A stretch of DNA of 64,000 bases from an uncultured Bacteroidia bacterium. Lineage in GTDB: Bacteria > Bacteroidota > Bacteroidia > Bacteroidales > F082. The stretch lies in assembly GCA_902800965.1 (NCBI GenBank), contig CADCGK010000006.1:115277-179276 (forward strand), given 5' to 3'. The first letter of the stretch is position 1. The number at the start of each line of letters is the position of its first letter. Below are positions 1 through 8,391 of the stretch, in pieces. The translations under genes and the position numbers were made by a program. Under the pieces are notes generated by a model, which was not told the DNA's origin, did not search any database, and saw nothing but the letters and a program-made list of their open reading frames with translations.

Positions 1-141
1 TCCATCTGCATGGTGATGGGCATGGAGAAGTCGCTGGAGCTGATCAAGACCATGGAGGGAGTCGAGGCCTATTATATCTTTGTGAACGACAAAGGCGAAT
101 TGGAGACTTTCGCCACGAATGGTTTTGAAATCTTGGACTAA
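1..141 (+). CDS. C-terminal end of a probable FAD:protein FMN transferase (ApbE-like), 5' partial
   Basis: Forty-six codons and a TAA remain of a gene entering from the left. The residues (SICMVMGMEKSLELI, then GVEAYYIFVNDKGE) fit the end of ApbE proteins, where a small-residue/MG-x-EK segment precedes a 'GVEA..I' strand. ApbE covalently attaches FMN to periplasmic subunits of Rnf, Nqr and related complexes. The stop overlaps the next ATG by one base (taATG), so the two genes are probably translationally coupled. The catalytic part lies outside the window, so the call rests on this tail only. Confidence 0.6.
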   Translation, partial: SICMVMGMEKSLELIKTMEGVEAYYIFVNDKGELETFATNGFEILD

Positions 142-674
142 TGGTAATCTTGTTCAACAAACCATACGGCGTGTTAAGCCAGTTCACTCCCGAGGCGGGG
201 CACCGTGCTCTAGATGAATTCGGTTTTCCTCCTGGTGTGTATGTGGCTGGACGGTTGGACCACGACAGCGAAGGCGCCTTGTTGCTTACCGATGAGGGGA
301 AGCTGATCAAGAAGCTGCTGGATCCGAAATACGAACATCCGCGCACCTACTTGGTCCAGGTGGATGGCCAGATCACGCCTGAAGCCTTGCGCCAGTTGTC
401 CAAAGGAGTGACTATCAAAGGCTACCGGACCAAGCCATGTAAGGCCGAGATGGCTGTTCCTCCTGATGATTTATGGGAACGCGTGCCGCCCATCCGTTAC
501 CGTGCCGCCATCCCAACCAGCTGGATCAAGATGACCCTGATCGAAGGCAAAAACCGACAAGTCCGTCACATGACGGCAGCAGTGGGCTTTCCGACACTTC
601 GGCTTATCCGTGTGCAGATTGGCGATATCGCACTTGGTGACTTGAAGCCCGGCGAGTGGATTATTGTACGGTGA
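141..674 (+). CDS. rluE: 23S rRNA pseudouridine synthase, RluE/RsuA family
   Basis: A 177-residue single-domain pseudouridine synthase. It starts straight into the catalytic fold (ILFNKPYGVLSQFTPEAGH) and has no S4 RNA-binding domain, as in E. coli RluE. The catalytic aspartate is in GRLDHDSEGALLLT (about residue 40), and the family's second block, EGKNRQVRHMTAAVG, is at about 134-148. RluE-type enzymes isomerise a uridine in 23S rRNA. The start is fixed by the one-base overlap with the preceding stop. The 3' end overlaps the convergent downstream gene by 14 bp. Family assignment is secure; the exact rRNA position modified is inferred. Confidence 0.88.
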   Translation: MVILFNKPYGVLSQFTPEAGHRALDEFGFPPGVYVAGRLDHDSEGALLLTDEGKLIKKLLDPKYEHPRTYLVQVDGQITPEALRQLSKGVTIKGYRTKPCKAEMAVPPDDLWERVPPIRYRAAIPTSWIKMTLIEGKNRQVRHMTAAVGFPTLRLIRVQIGDIALGDLKPGEWIIVR

Positions 675-3144
675 TATCCTCTGGCTTCACGCCCATGGCG
701 ATACAGACCTGTTTCAGCGTTTCTACGTCCTCGAAAAGCATGATGCGGTAGCTCTCGTCCTCCATGGCGACGAAGAAGTTGTCAACCACGGCGCCTGGAT
801 AGAACTGCTCTCCAATAGGATTATGACACGGGAAAGCAGTGCCGGGGAAGAGCAGTATCTTGCGTAGTTCGGCGTTGTTGGTCCAGACGGTGAGACGGCC
901 TTTCAGACCCAGGTGTTGACCGAGGCTGTACAGCTTTTGCAGACGTGCTGGGTCGTAGATGTCTTCCTCAAAGAGGGCGAACATCTGAAGACCACTGCTC
1001 ATGATGATGGCTTTGCCATCGGCCTCAATTCTGGCGAGATAACCTTTGTCGGCGTTGGGGTTGAGTTTGCCATAGTCCATTTGTGCTGGTCTGGCGTCGC
1101 TGACAGTACTGATGTCGGTGACGGTCTCCTTTAAAGTCACGCCCAAGGCGTCGAGCGCTTCCTGTGCCTCGTCCAGGCCATAGAAAGGAACGGGGTCGTA
1201 GAGTTTGTCGGCCAAAGAGATGGCGATATCGCCTGCGATGACACCGTCGAAGAACTTGGCTGCCACGGGGTTTACGAGCAGGCCTTTTCTCGGTGCGTCG
1301 AGGTCGATCCAAGCTGTCAGATGGTCAGTGAGCCCCGCTTGTTTTCCGATCTGTTCAAGGCCGTCCACCCTAAGTGGCATTAGACGTTTGGCACCGATGA
1401 GATGCGGCAATTTGAGCCATTCTTCTTTCTCGAGCTTGTAAGCCGTGGCTGTGCCATTGGGGTGTATGACGGCGACCATCGACATTTTAGCGGTGCCTTC
1501 CGTTTGGTGGAGCATGGGAGCGTAGCATTGCTCGATTTCATCGACAAAAGGAGCGAGTATGCCAGATTTATTGGCCTTGATGAGAGGAACAAGTGCCAAC
1601 TTGGATCCACGTCTCGCGGCGTTGAGCAGGCAAATCTCTCTGTAGCCGTCAGGCAAGTCGCCATCGGGATAGTGGCCGTCATCAATGATGCGGACGATGG
1701 CAGCGTAGGCGTCGCCGTTTTCACGTTCAACAGCCCTGTCGAACCAGTCCCAGGCCTCTTCGACATTTTGCTCGAAGTCACACTCCCCCGTGTAGTAGTA
1801 TTTTCCGAGATGATAGGCGGCCTCTCCATTGCCCAACTCATAGGCTTTCTCCAGATCCTCTTTGATTTGTTCTGGGGTGATGTTGGCAGATTCATCATCT
1901 TTTTTGGCATAATGATAAGCTCTTTCCAAGCCTCTTTGGAGGAAACAGTATGGGTTGTTCTCATCACATCCAAAATCAAGCAGCGTGGAGAAGTTGACAC
2001 GGTAAAAATCCTTGTCGGGGCCCTCGATGTGGTTTAGGAACTTGTCGGCTTCACATTCAAAATATCCTAGGTCGCTGGCTTTCTCATAGCATTCGTTGGC
2101 GCTTTCTTTGTTGCCGACCTTGCGGTAGGCATCGCCCATCACGGCATACAGGTAAGGGTATTTCGAGGGATTGTTTTCGTCGCTTTCGAGATAGTCAGTG
2201 ATGATGCTGATGACCTTTTTAGGTTCGGCTTCAAGGCCATGCTCGCCGTTGGTCAGGTCGAGGAGCCGTTGGCGTAAGGCCATGGCGCTTCCGTTTTTGG
2301 AGGCCTGACTGAGGAGTTCTTGGTAGTGCGCATAATCTACCGGACCGTCGTAGCCGTAGAGGTACATGGTGGCCAACGCCCACTGGGCGTCGCCGATCCC
2401 TGCGTCGGCGGCCGATTTCAGCAGCTCCACAGCAGTTTCCAAGGAGTCTTCTTCAGGTCTTACCACCTGATGATAACGGCCTAAAACATATTGTGCAACG
2501 GCGTATTTCTTAGCTTTCTTTTGTACTAGCTCCAACTGTTCTTCCGTTAGTCGGAACAGGCGTATGTCGATGCCGGGGAGGATATGGAAATAGTCGTAGG
2601 CCTCGGGGTTGGTAAGGGCGAGCTTGAACAGACCGTCGAAGGCATCTTCGAAGTGTTTCGACTCCAGATCGAATTTCGCTGATTCGATTTTATCTTCGTC
2701 CGAAGTTGGGAAGAAGCTTTCTTCCTCTTCTTCATCGTCATCTTCTTCCTTTGTGTTCTCAGCGAAGTATTCTTGATAGACCATGTCGATCAAGGCCGGC
2801 ACCGCTTCTTCGGGGTTGTATCCGAATTGTGCGGTGACGTTGGCGAGGTATTGCTTCTCATTGTCGTCGATCTCGCCGTCGATCATCATCATAAGGGTAA
2901 AGTCCTTCAGATAAGCCATCTGTTCGTCTTCATCCTCAGGCACGGCGATGGGGATGTCTTTTTCGTCGGTTTGTTTCCAATGTTCGACGCAGACGTTGAA
3001 CTCTTCCTCTGTCAATTCCCATTTTTCGGCGATGTCGCCAAGGGCGTTGCTTTCTTCTTCCGAGATCTTGCCGTCGGTATATGCGATAGACATCAGGTTG
3101 ACGACATGCATCATCCTGATTTGTTTTAGTGTTGGAGCTGCCAT
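661..3144 (-). CDS. TerB-like and Sel1/TPR-repeat protein
   Basis: An 827-residue cytoplasmic protein when started at MAAPTLKQIRMM; the frame is open for 36 more codons upstream, but that extension has no protein character. Residues 1-100 resemble a TerB/DnaJ-type acidic helical domain (AYTDGKISEEESNALG, then a second copy around MMMIDGEIDDNEKQYL), followed by an acidic linker. The middle carries Sel1/TPR repeats (AVAQYVLGRY, GDAQWALATMYLYG, EAAYHLGKYYYTGE). The last 250 residues are an unrecognised alpha/beta region. Such proteins are usually scaffolds; no enzyme motif is visible. A near-consensus promoter (TATTATTG) lies about 25 bp upstream of the start. Confidence 0.7.
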   Translation of the reverse strand: MAAPTLKQIRMMHVVNLMSIAYTDGKISEEESNALGDIAEKWELTEEEFNVCVEHWKQTDEKDIPIAVPEDEDEQMAYLKDFTLMMMIDGEIDDNEKQYLANVTAQFGYNPEEAVPALIDMVYQEYFAENTKEEDDDEEEEESFFPTSDEDKIESAKFDLESKHFEDAFDGLFKLALTNPEAYDYFHILPGIDIRLFRLTEEQLELVQKKAKKYAVAQYVLGRYHQVVRPEEDSLETAVELLKSAADAGIGDAQWALATMYLYGYDGPVDYAHYQELLSQASKNGSAMALRQRLLDLTNGEHGLEAEPKKVISIITDYLESDENNPSKYPYLYAVMGDAYRKVGNKESANECYEKASDLGYFECEADKFLNHIEGPDKDFYRVNFSTLLDFGCDENNPYCFLQRGLERAYHYAKKDDESANITPEQIKEDLEKAYELGNGEAAYHLGKYYYTGECDFEQNVEEAWDWFDRAVERENGDAYAAIVRIIDDGHYPDGDLPDGYREICLLNAARRGSKLALVPLIKANKSGILAPFVDEIEQCYAPMLHQTEGTAKMSMVAVIHPNGTATAYKLEKEEWLKLPHLIGAKRLMPLRVDGLEQIGKQAGLTDHLTAWIDLDAPRKGLLVNPVAAKFFDGVIAGDIAISLADKLYDPVPFYGLDEAQEALDALGVTLKETVTDISTVSDARPAQMDYGKLNPNADKGYLARIEADGKAIIMSSGLQMFALFEEDIYDPARLQKLYSLGQHLGLKGRLTVWTNNAELRKILLFPGTAFPCHNPIGEQFYPGAVVDNFFVAMEDESYRIMLFEDVETLKQVCIAMGVKPEDITVQ

Positions 3145-3213
3145 GTTATTGTTTTTTTGAGTTTGTTCTTTGCAATAATAGTGTTTTTTCTTGACAAGGC
3201 AATGGGTTAATGA

Positions 3214-3247
3214 CAAAAATGGCCGGCAGCGAGCTGCCGGCCAAAAA
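3214..3247 (-). terminator. Rho-independent terminator after the large T9SS gene
   Basis: A perfect 10-bp GC-rich stem with a 2-nt loop (GGCCGGCAGC/GCTGCCGGCC, 3221-3242) is followed on the minus strand by a T tract. It lies 37 bp past the stop of the fibronectin-repeat gene and in front of the TerB/Sel1 gene, separating the two transcripts. Confidence 0.85.
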
Positions 3248-3278
3248 CACAAAAACTAAATATATAGAATGAAGTTGC

Positions 3279-6200
3279 TTATGGGATCACGATCTTCTGG
3301 GTCCTGACTTTGTCGTTTTGAATCAACTGGATCACATACACACCAGGGGAGGTGAGAGGTGAGAGGTGAGAGGTTAGAGAAGAGAGATCCTTTGTGAAGA
3401 GTTGGCGGCCGAGAGCATCGAAGACTCGGAGAGTACCTTGGCCATTGATGATGATCTCGCCGTTGTGGTAGAAGGCAAAGTTGTCTTGGTTGTTCAAGTT
3501 GTCTTCATTCACATTGAACATCAGTTTGAATCGGCTGGCGTAGTCGGTTATTTTGGCTTCAAACTCATAGCTTCCTGAAGCCAACAAGTCAATGTCGTTT
3601 CCAGTGAGGTTGTCGATCAGATGCAGGTAATTCACTTCCACGTCTTCGGCGTTTACGCTGATGGAATAGCGTCCATTTCTCGTCGCCTTGAAGTTGACGG
3701 GGAGTTCACCGCTTCCTGTGCTGCGCACTATGGCGTAGTCTTGGCTGTTTTCCGGAATACAAATCTTGGTGCTGTTCGGATTGAGTTGGAACTTGGGCAG
3801 GATTCCTCCTTCGTCAAAGCGGATGATGGCATTGTCAATGGTTGTGCCTTGGTTGCGATTGATATTGATGTTGAGCATGGGGACTGATTTTGGCGAAATA
3901 CGTGTCGCAGTGAAAGTAGCCTTTTGGTCATTTGTTGTAGCTGTTACGAACACGCCTTCCATAGGAGCGACAGCCGTCGTTTCGGTAGTGGCATTAAGCG
4001 CAGTGCCGTCGGCATTCATTCTGTAGTAAGGCAGGTCCAATGTAGCGTTGGTTCCGAAAGGATTGCCGATGAGGTTCCATCCCTCGAACTCAGCTCCAGA
4101 AACCTTGTCCAAACTAATCTGTCCGTCTCCGTTATAAGGTTGTCCGACAAACCTCAATGTGACATTTCCGCTGTTGGCATAAAGATAGCCTTTACCTGGA
4201 ATTAGGCTGAAGTTGCCGTCGGTTCCCTCGTAATTGATCCATTCTAGCTCCTTGCTTTGGTTGAAATAGTAGAGGTCATAATTGTTTGCCAACATGTTCG
4301 CCACATTCTCAGGATTCACTTCTCCGACAGGGGAAGCGATGAGGTAGTAACGGTCGTTGCTGCCCTCGGTATAGGCGGTGATGTCCTTGGTGAAGATTTC
4401 TCCCACATAGACTTGGACGTTGTCGATATACCACATGCGGCCGCTGGTGCCGACACCCTTGTATTTGAATGCAATGTAAATATCCCTATCGTTATATGCT
4501 GACAAGTCGAGGCTAATGGTTGTTTTTGTCTTCGGGAATTCCGTAGCAGTCCACAACGTGTTGGTGAAGTCAAGCTTTCCATAACCTGTTGTTGATAAAA
4601 CCACTGAGCTCTCTTCGCCGGAGCCATCGCCAGAGAATACCATGTCGAAAGTGAGTTTAGCAGCACCATTGATATGCATTTGAGGCAGGATGAGATAGGT
4701 TTCGCCTGTAGGCCAATAACTATAAGCCGTGCCTTGTTGGTCCAACGGATTGTATTGTCCGGAACTGTGTTGCCAGCCGTAATAATTACTAACTCTTATC
4801 CAGTTCCAGCACGCTGGCGGGAAAGCGGAGCTACTGAAGTCTTCGAACAAAGAGTTCTCTGTGTCGATGGGCCAAACGCCGCAGTCGGTGGTGAAGCTAA
4901 CCGGCATCGAGTTCCATTCGCTTTGGTCTTCGGCATCGCAATAGGCTTGGATTCTTGCCTCATATTCAATGCCGCGTTGGAGCCCCGTCAAAGCAAACGG
5001 ATTTTCCGTGGTTGGGAGCTCGGTAACATGAATCGGGTTGCTCCATTCGCTGGCGGAAGTCTTTTTGTATTGGATGTTCCATTCTGTTTCGTCCTTGCCA
5101 GGCTGCCAGACGAACGAAGCGGAATTGTAAGTCACAGCTGTGTTGGTCAAGCCTGTAGGTATCAAGCATGAGGGGATTACTTCAACTGTTACGTCATCAA
5201 TATAATAGTACAGATAACTGTCGGAGGAGCCACATTTGATGGCAATATTCCTGCCGTTTCCGGCATAACTTGTCAAAGGAACGGTGAACTCGGTGTAAGA
5301 GGTTGAAACACCTTCAACTAACTGAACTTCCGTGAAATTGCCGTTGTCCATTATACCGACCGAAAGCGTGTTGTCGGAAGAACCTGCTTTAGCCCAAAAT
5401 CTGATTTGAAGGTCGTTCATGTTGTATGAATCGTCAATGGCTGGCAAGATAATGGTTTGGTTTGCAGAATTAGGTGTCCTGTACATACGTAAGCTCTTTG
5501 TGCCGCCATGCGCATCAGAGCTATAGTCATAAACGTATGGATAATAAGTGTATGGTGAATAGCTGCCATATTGCATCTCGATACGATCCCAACATTTTGG
5601 CACTGAATAGGTCGAGAAATGCCCAGCTGTCTCCACGGCGCCTTCGAAGTCGCAGGAGTAGGGCGGTGTAATGGAAGCACAGGCTGTGGTTATCGTTTTG
5701 TCCATGCTTTGGTTGGCCAAGCTCCATTTGCTGTAGTCGTCGCCACCACACCAAGCACGCACGTTCACGTCGTATGACGTGGCAGGCTCCAAGCCCGTCA
5801 GCTCGTATGAATTTGACGGATTGTTTTCCACCAAAACGTAAGTGTATTCACTGGTAGAAGCCTTTCTATAGCGGAACTGCCATGCATTCTGGTCTTCAGC
5901 GCCCTTGGTCCAACTAAGCGTGACTGAATTGGAACTGACGCTTTCCTCCGTCAAATAGGATGGTGCCAAGCATGTTGCCAAGGTGGTGAATGTCACCCTG
6001 CTACTCCATGCGCTCTTACCATCTTCGGCACCGCAGTTGGCCTGGATATAGATGTAATACTTGGTTTCAGGGGAGAGGTTTTGCAACGTATAGGTGTATT
6101 CACTTACGTTTTCAAGCTGGACGCGGGTGACATCTGTCAAAGTCATGTCCGAAGGGTCGAAGTCGTTTTTCGGCCTATAAGCCACTTCATAAGCGTCGGC

Positions 6201-7976
6201 GGTGCTTCCTGTCCATGAAACGCTGCCAGTATATGCAGTGTTTGAGTTTGTGACATAGCTCAAGTTCGGTTTTGGGCAAGTGGCAAGTGTAGTGAAGTCT
6301 TTGACATCGCTCCATGAGCTTTCGTCGGTGCCGAGCATCGATTTCACGCGAGTGTAATACTTGGTTTCAGGGGTAAGCCCTGTCAATTCTGTTGAAGCAG
6401 TTCCGCTGACATTGGTTTCCGTTAAGCTTTCAGTGAAAGTGTTGTTGGTGGCGTATTGAAGCACCCAATTGGTAGCGGTGCCGTTTTCAGTCCATGAAAG
6501 AGTTGCAGTGCGGCCAGTGATGTTACTTGCAGTTAAATTGGTGGGTCTCGGGCAAGTCATAAAGCTGATGCTGATGTTGTCGATGGCTGCTGGGATAGTG
6601 GTGCCTCCGCTGCCGTCGTTACGCCAAATGAAGACCATGGTATAAGTGCCTGAAACGGCGGCTTCGGCAGACTGGGTTTGCCAACTGTCGCTCAGATTGA
6701 GTTTGCTACCACCGTCAAGGGCGATCCAGCCATTAGGAAGCGCATTTGTGCCGACTCCAGTGTACAAACTGGTGCCAGCCGTGAATTCAACATCGCCGGG
6801 CGCCAAGGCCACGCGAAGATAGTCGTAGGTGCTTTCACCTTTGGCGTTCCAATCGAAGAAGAAGGTGTAAGTGCCTTGGGCAAAGTTGAACAGTTTGGAG
6901 ACATAAATTGCCGTATTGCTGTGTATATATTCGTAAGTTGTTCCACCGTCTTTGGAAACATATATGGATTTTTCGCCGCCGTTATTGACTGCACTGCCCC
7001 AGCACCAGGTGTTGGTTAGGGTTCCGTTTTCAAAGCTCCAGTCGTTACTGTTCTCAAAGTCTTGTGAATACGGGTTGTTTGAGTCAACAGTCAGGGCTTC
7101 GCGGGTGGTGACGAAAGTCTTGTTTGCCCATTTGCTCTTGTCATCGGCGGCGCAAACCGTGCGGACATAGACATAATAATTGGTCTGAGCCGTAAGGCCG
7201 CTCAAATCTTTGGAGCATTCTGTAACCTGATATGTGGGTGTGGTGTTGTCGTCAGGAACGATGGTGGCGTCTGTTGTCACAAACACATCCCAGTTGCTCT
7301 GACCCTCAGCTCCCGCAGTCCAAGTCAACGTGGCGGTATGGGCAGTGATGTTGCTTGCATTGAATTGCTTGGGTTTCGTACAACCTCCGGTTGAGGCTGG
7401 TTCGTAAGTAAAAGTGGTCTTGGGGAGGAACTCTCTTGCAGTGCCAGCTCCTGAACCGCTGTTATTTCTAGAGGATCCTGATGGAGCTTGTATTCCAGAG
7501 AAAGTTGTGTTTTTATAAGTGGTGCTCTTTGTTTTGACATAAGTTCCGATAAGTAGGTTGCCGCCTTCATAGGTATAAGGTTCGTTCAATTCAATTTCCA
7601 TGGCAGCTTGCGTATTGCTTAATACACCTTCATAGACAATAGTGAAATTCGTTGGGCCGTTAAGGCTGCTGAGTGTGGTGCCTTCCACTTCGCCCATATA
7701 TATTTGAATAACAGGGCTGCCCCATGTGGCAGGGCTATTAGTAATATAGAATGTCAACTGTGATATTACACCACCGATTAATGCATCCATGCCTTCTGTA
7801 GTAGCTGGGATGATGAATTCCGATGTTGTCCCTTGAGTGTCAACATACGAGCCATAAATAGGGATGTAGCTGTTGGTTGTCGTGCCATCACACACAGTCA
7901 GTGTTTCCTGTGCTTTCGCTTGCCATGGCATGAGTATCGCCATTAGCAGGGATAGAAGTAAAAATTTTTTAAACAT
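3279..7976 (-). CDS. Large secreted fibronectin type III / jelly-roll surface protein with T9SS sorting domain
   Basis: A 1565-residue protein starting at MFKKFLLLSLLMAIL, with a signal peptide cut after AKA. Order of parts: an N-terminal beta region (about 24-195); FN3 repeat 1 (starts CTKPKQFNAS); a 'choice-of-anchor J' jelly roll (YSQDFENSNDWSF); FN3 repeats 2-4 (CPRPTNLTAS, CPKPNLSY, CLAPSYLTEE); jelly roll 2 (YSCDFEGAVE); FN3 repeat 5 (CLIPTGLTN); jelly roll 3 (LFEDFSSSAFPPACW); a beta-rich region; and a type A T9SS sorting domain (LRVFDALGRQLF to KIVIP). It should be exported by T9SS and surface-anchored or released. No catalytic motif is seen, so an adhesin or binding role is likely. 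A cobalamin riboswitch lies 145 nt upstream. A heptanucleotide repeat (3349-3383) encodes a SLTSHLSPLTSP insert in the sorting domain. Confidence 0.85.
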   Translation of the reverse strand: MFKKFLLLSLLMAILMPWQAKAQETLTVCDGTTTNSYIPIYGSYVDTQGTTSEFIIPATTEGMDALIGGVISQLTFYITNSPATWGSPVIQIYMGEVEGTTLSSLNGPTNFTIVYEGVLSNTQAAMEIELNEPYTYEGGNLLIGTYVKTKSTTYKNTTFSGIQAPSGSSRNNSGSGAGTAREFLPKTTFTYEPASTGGCTKPKQFNASNITAHTATLTWTAGAEGQSNWDVFVTTDATIVPDDNTTPTYQVTECSKDLSGLTAQTNYYVYVRTVCAADDKSKWANKTFVTTREALTVDSNNPYSQDFENSNDWSFENGTLTNTWCWGSAVNNGGEKSIYVSKDGGTTYEYIHSNTAIYVSKLFNFAQGTYTFFFDWNAKGESTYDYLRVALAPGDVEFTAGTSLYTGVGTNALPNGWIALDGGSKLNLSDSWQTQSAEAAVSGTYTMVFIWRNDGSGGTTIPAAIDNISISFMTCPRPTNLTASNITGRTATLSWTENGTATNWVLQYATNNTFTESLTETNVSGTASTELTGLTPETKYYTRVKSMLGTDESSWSDVKDFTTLATCPKPNLSYVTNSNTAYTGSVSWTGSTADAYEVAYRPKNDFDPSDMTLTDVTRVQLENVSEYTYTLQNLSPETKYYIYIQANCGAEDGKSAWSSRVTFTTLATCLAPSYLTEESVSSNSVTLSWTKGAEDQNAWQFRYRKASTSEYTYVLVENNPSNSYELTGLEPATSYDVNVRAWCGGDDYSKWSLANQSMDKTITTACASITPPYSCDFEGAVETAGHFSTYSVPKCWDRIEMQYGSYSPYTYYPYVYDYSSDAHGGTKSLRMYRTPNSANQTIILPAIDDSYNMNDLQIRFWAKAGSSDNTLSVGIMDNGNFTEVQLVEGVSTSYTEFTVPLTSYAGNGRNIAIKCGSSDSYLYYYIDDVTVEVIPSCLIPTGLTNTAVTYNSASFVWQPGKDETEWNIQYKKTSASEWSNPIHVTELPTTENPFALTGLQRGIEYEARIQAYCDAEDQSEWNSMPVSFTTDCGVWPIDTENSLFEDFSSSAFPPACWNWIRVSNYYGWQHSSGQYNPLDQQGTAYSYWPTGETYLILPQMHINGAAKLTFDMVFSGDGSGEESSVVLSTTGYGKLDFTNTLWTATEFPKTKTTISLDLSAYNDRDIYIAFKYKGVGTSGRMWYIDNVQVYVGEIFTKDITAYTEGSNDRYYLIASPVGEVNPENVANMLANNYDLYYFNQSKELEWINYEGTDGNFSLIPGKGYLYANSGNVTLRFVGQPYNGDGQISLDKVSGAEFEGWNLIGNPFGTNATLDLPYYRMNADGTALNATTETTAVAPMEGVFVTATTNDQKATFTATRISPKSVPMLNININRNQGTTIDNAIIRFDEGGILPKFQLNPNSTKICIPENSQDYAIVRSTGSGELPVNFKATRNGRYSISVNAEDVEVNYLHLIDNLTGNDIDLLASGSYEFEAKITDYASRFKLMFNVNEDNLNNQDNFAFYHNGEIIINGQGTLRVFDALGRQLFTKDLSSLTSHLSPLTSPGVYVIQLIQNDKVRTQKIVIP
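3349..3383. repeat. Tandem heptanucleotide repeat (GAGGTGA unit) inside the T9SS sorting domain
   Basis: Four contiguous 7-bp units, GAGGTGA x3 then GAGGTTA, followed by degenerate GAGAAGA. Because 7 is not a multiple of 3, the unit is read in all three phases, giving the SLTSHLSPLTSP segment. A gain or loss of one unit would shift the frame of the sorting domain. Confidence 0.85.
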
Positions 7977-8120
7977 ATAATACAAAAGTTTTAAAGGTTT
8001 GTCAATCATCCAATTACCTCAAAACTTCTGGAAAAATGTTGGAATATCTAAAAGGAAGACCGACCCCCTGAAAGGACAATCTTGTTATGTTGTAGAATCC
8101 CAGCTCCAATTCCCGGAAGC

Positions 8121-8296
8121 CTTGTTTCGTGACTTGAGGCAGGTCTTCTGACTGAGGCCTCGCTTCTGCCGCCTTCCCATCCGACGAGCGTCAGACAGTG
8201 GCAGAGTGGCAGGCGATTGGCCATCACAGCAGCGGGAACTGTCCGGGATTCTCACCCGATTCCCTATTGAGTCCGTGAAGGACACCACAAATCAAG
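8121..8296 (-). ncRNA. Cobalamin riboswitch upstream of the FN3/T9SS protein
   Basis: On the minus strand, in order: P1 left arm (8296-8286), AATAGGGAA, GTGAGAATCCCGGACAGT, CCCGCTGCTGTGATGG, the B12-box core GCCACTG, then AGTCAGAAGACCTGCC and the P1 right arm (8131-8121). The P1 arms pair over 11 positions with one mismatch. This order matches the cobalamin (AdoCbl-type) aptamer. A TATCTTTG promoter box ends just before P1, so transcription should begin at the aptamer. The next gene on this strand is the 1565-residue T9SS protein, whose expression should fall when B12 is plentiful. No clear terminator is seen, so control may act on translation. Confidence 0.9.
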
Positions 8297-8298
8297 CG

Positions 8299-8306
8299 CA
8301 AAGATA
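8299..8306 (-). promoter_or_regulatory. Bacteroidales -7 box (TATCTTTG) of the first riboswitch
   Basis: TAnnTTTG box immediately upstream of the riboswitch P1 stem, placing the transcription start at about the first base of the aptamer. Confidence 0.75.
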
Positions 8307-8391
8307 AAGATTTTTTCTTTCCGATGCTGTGAATTTTGGAATTTCGAAAAAAACGACCTTCCCATGATCCATGTCTGGAAGAAACATAAAG

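Noticed and set aside
3349..3383. The heptamer arrays as CRISPR repeats
   Set aside because: Units are 7 bp without spacers and there are no cas genes anywhere in the window.
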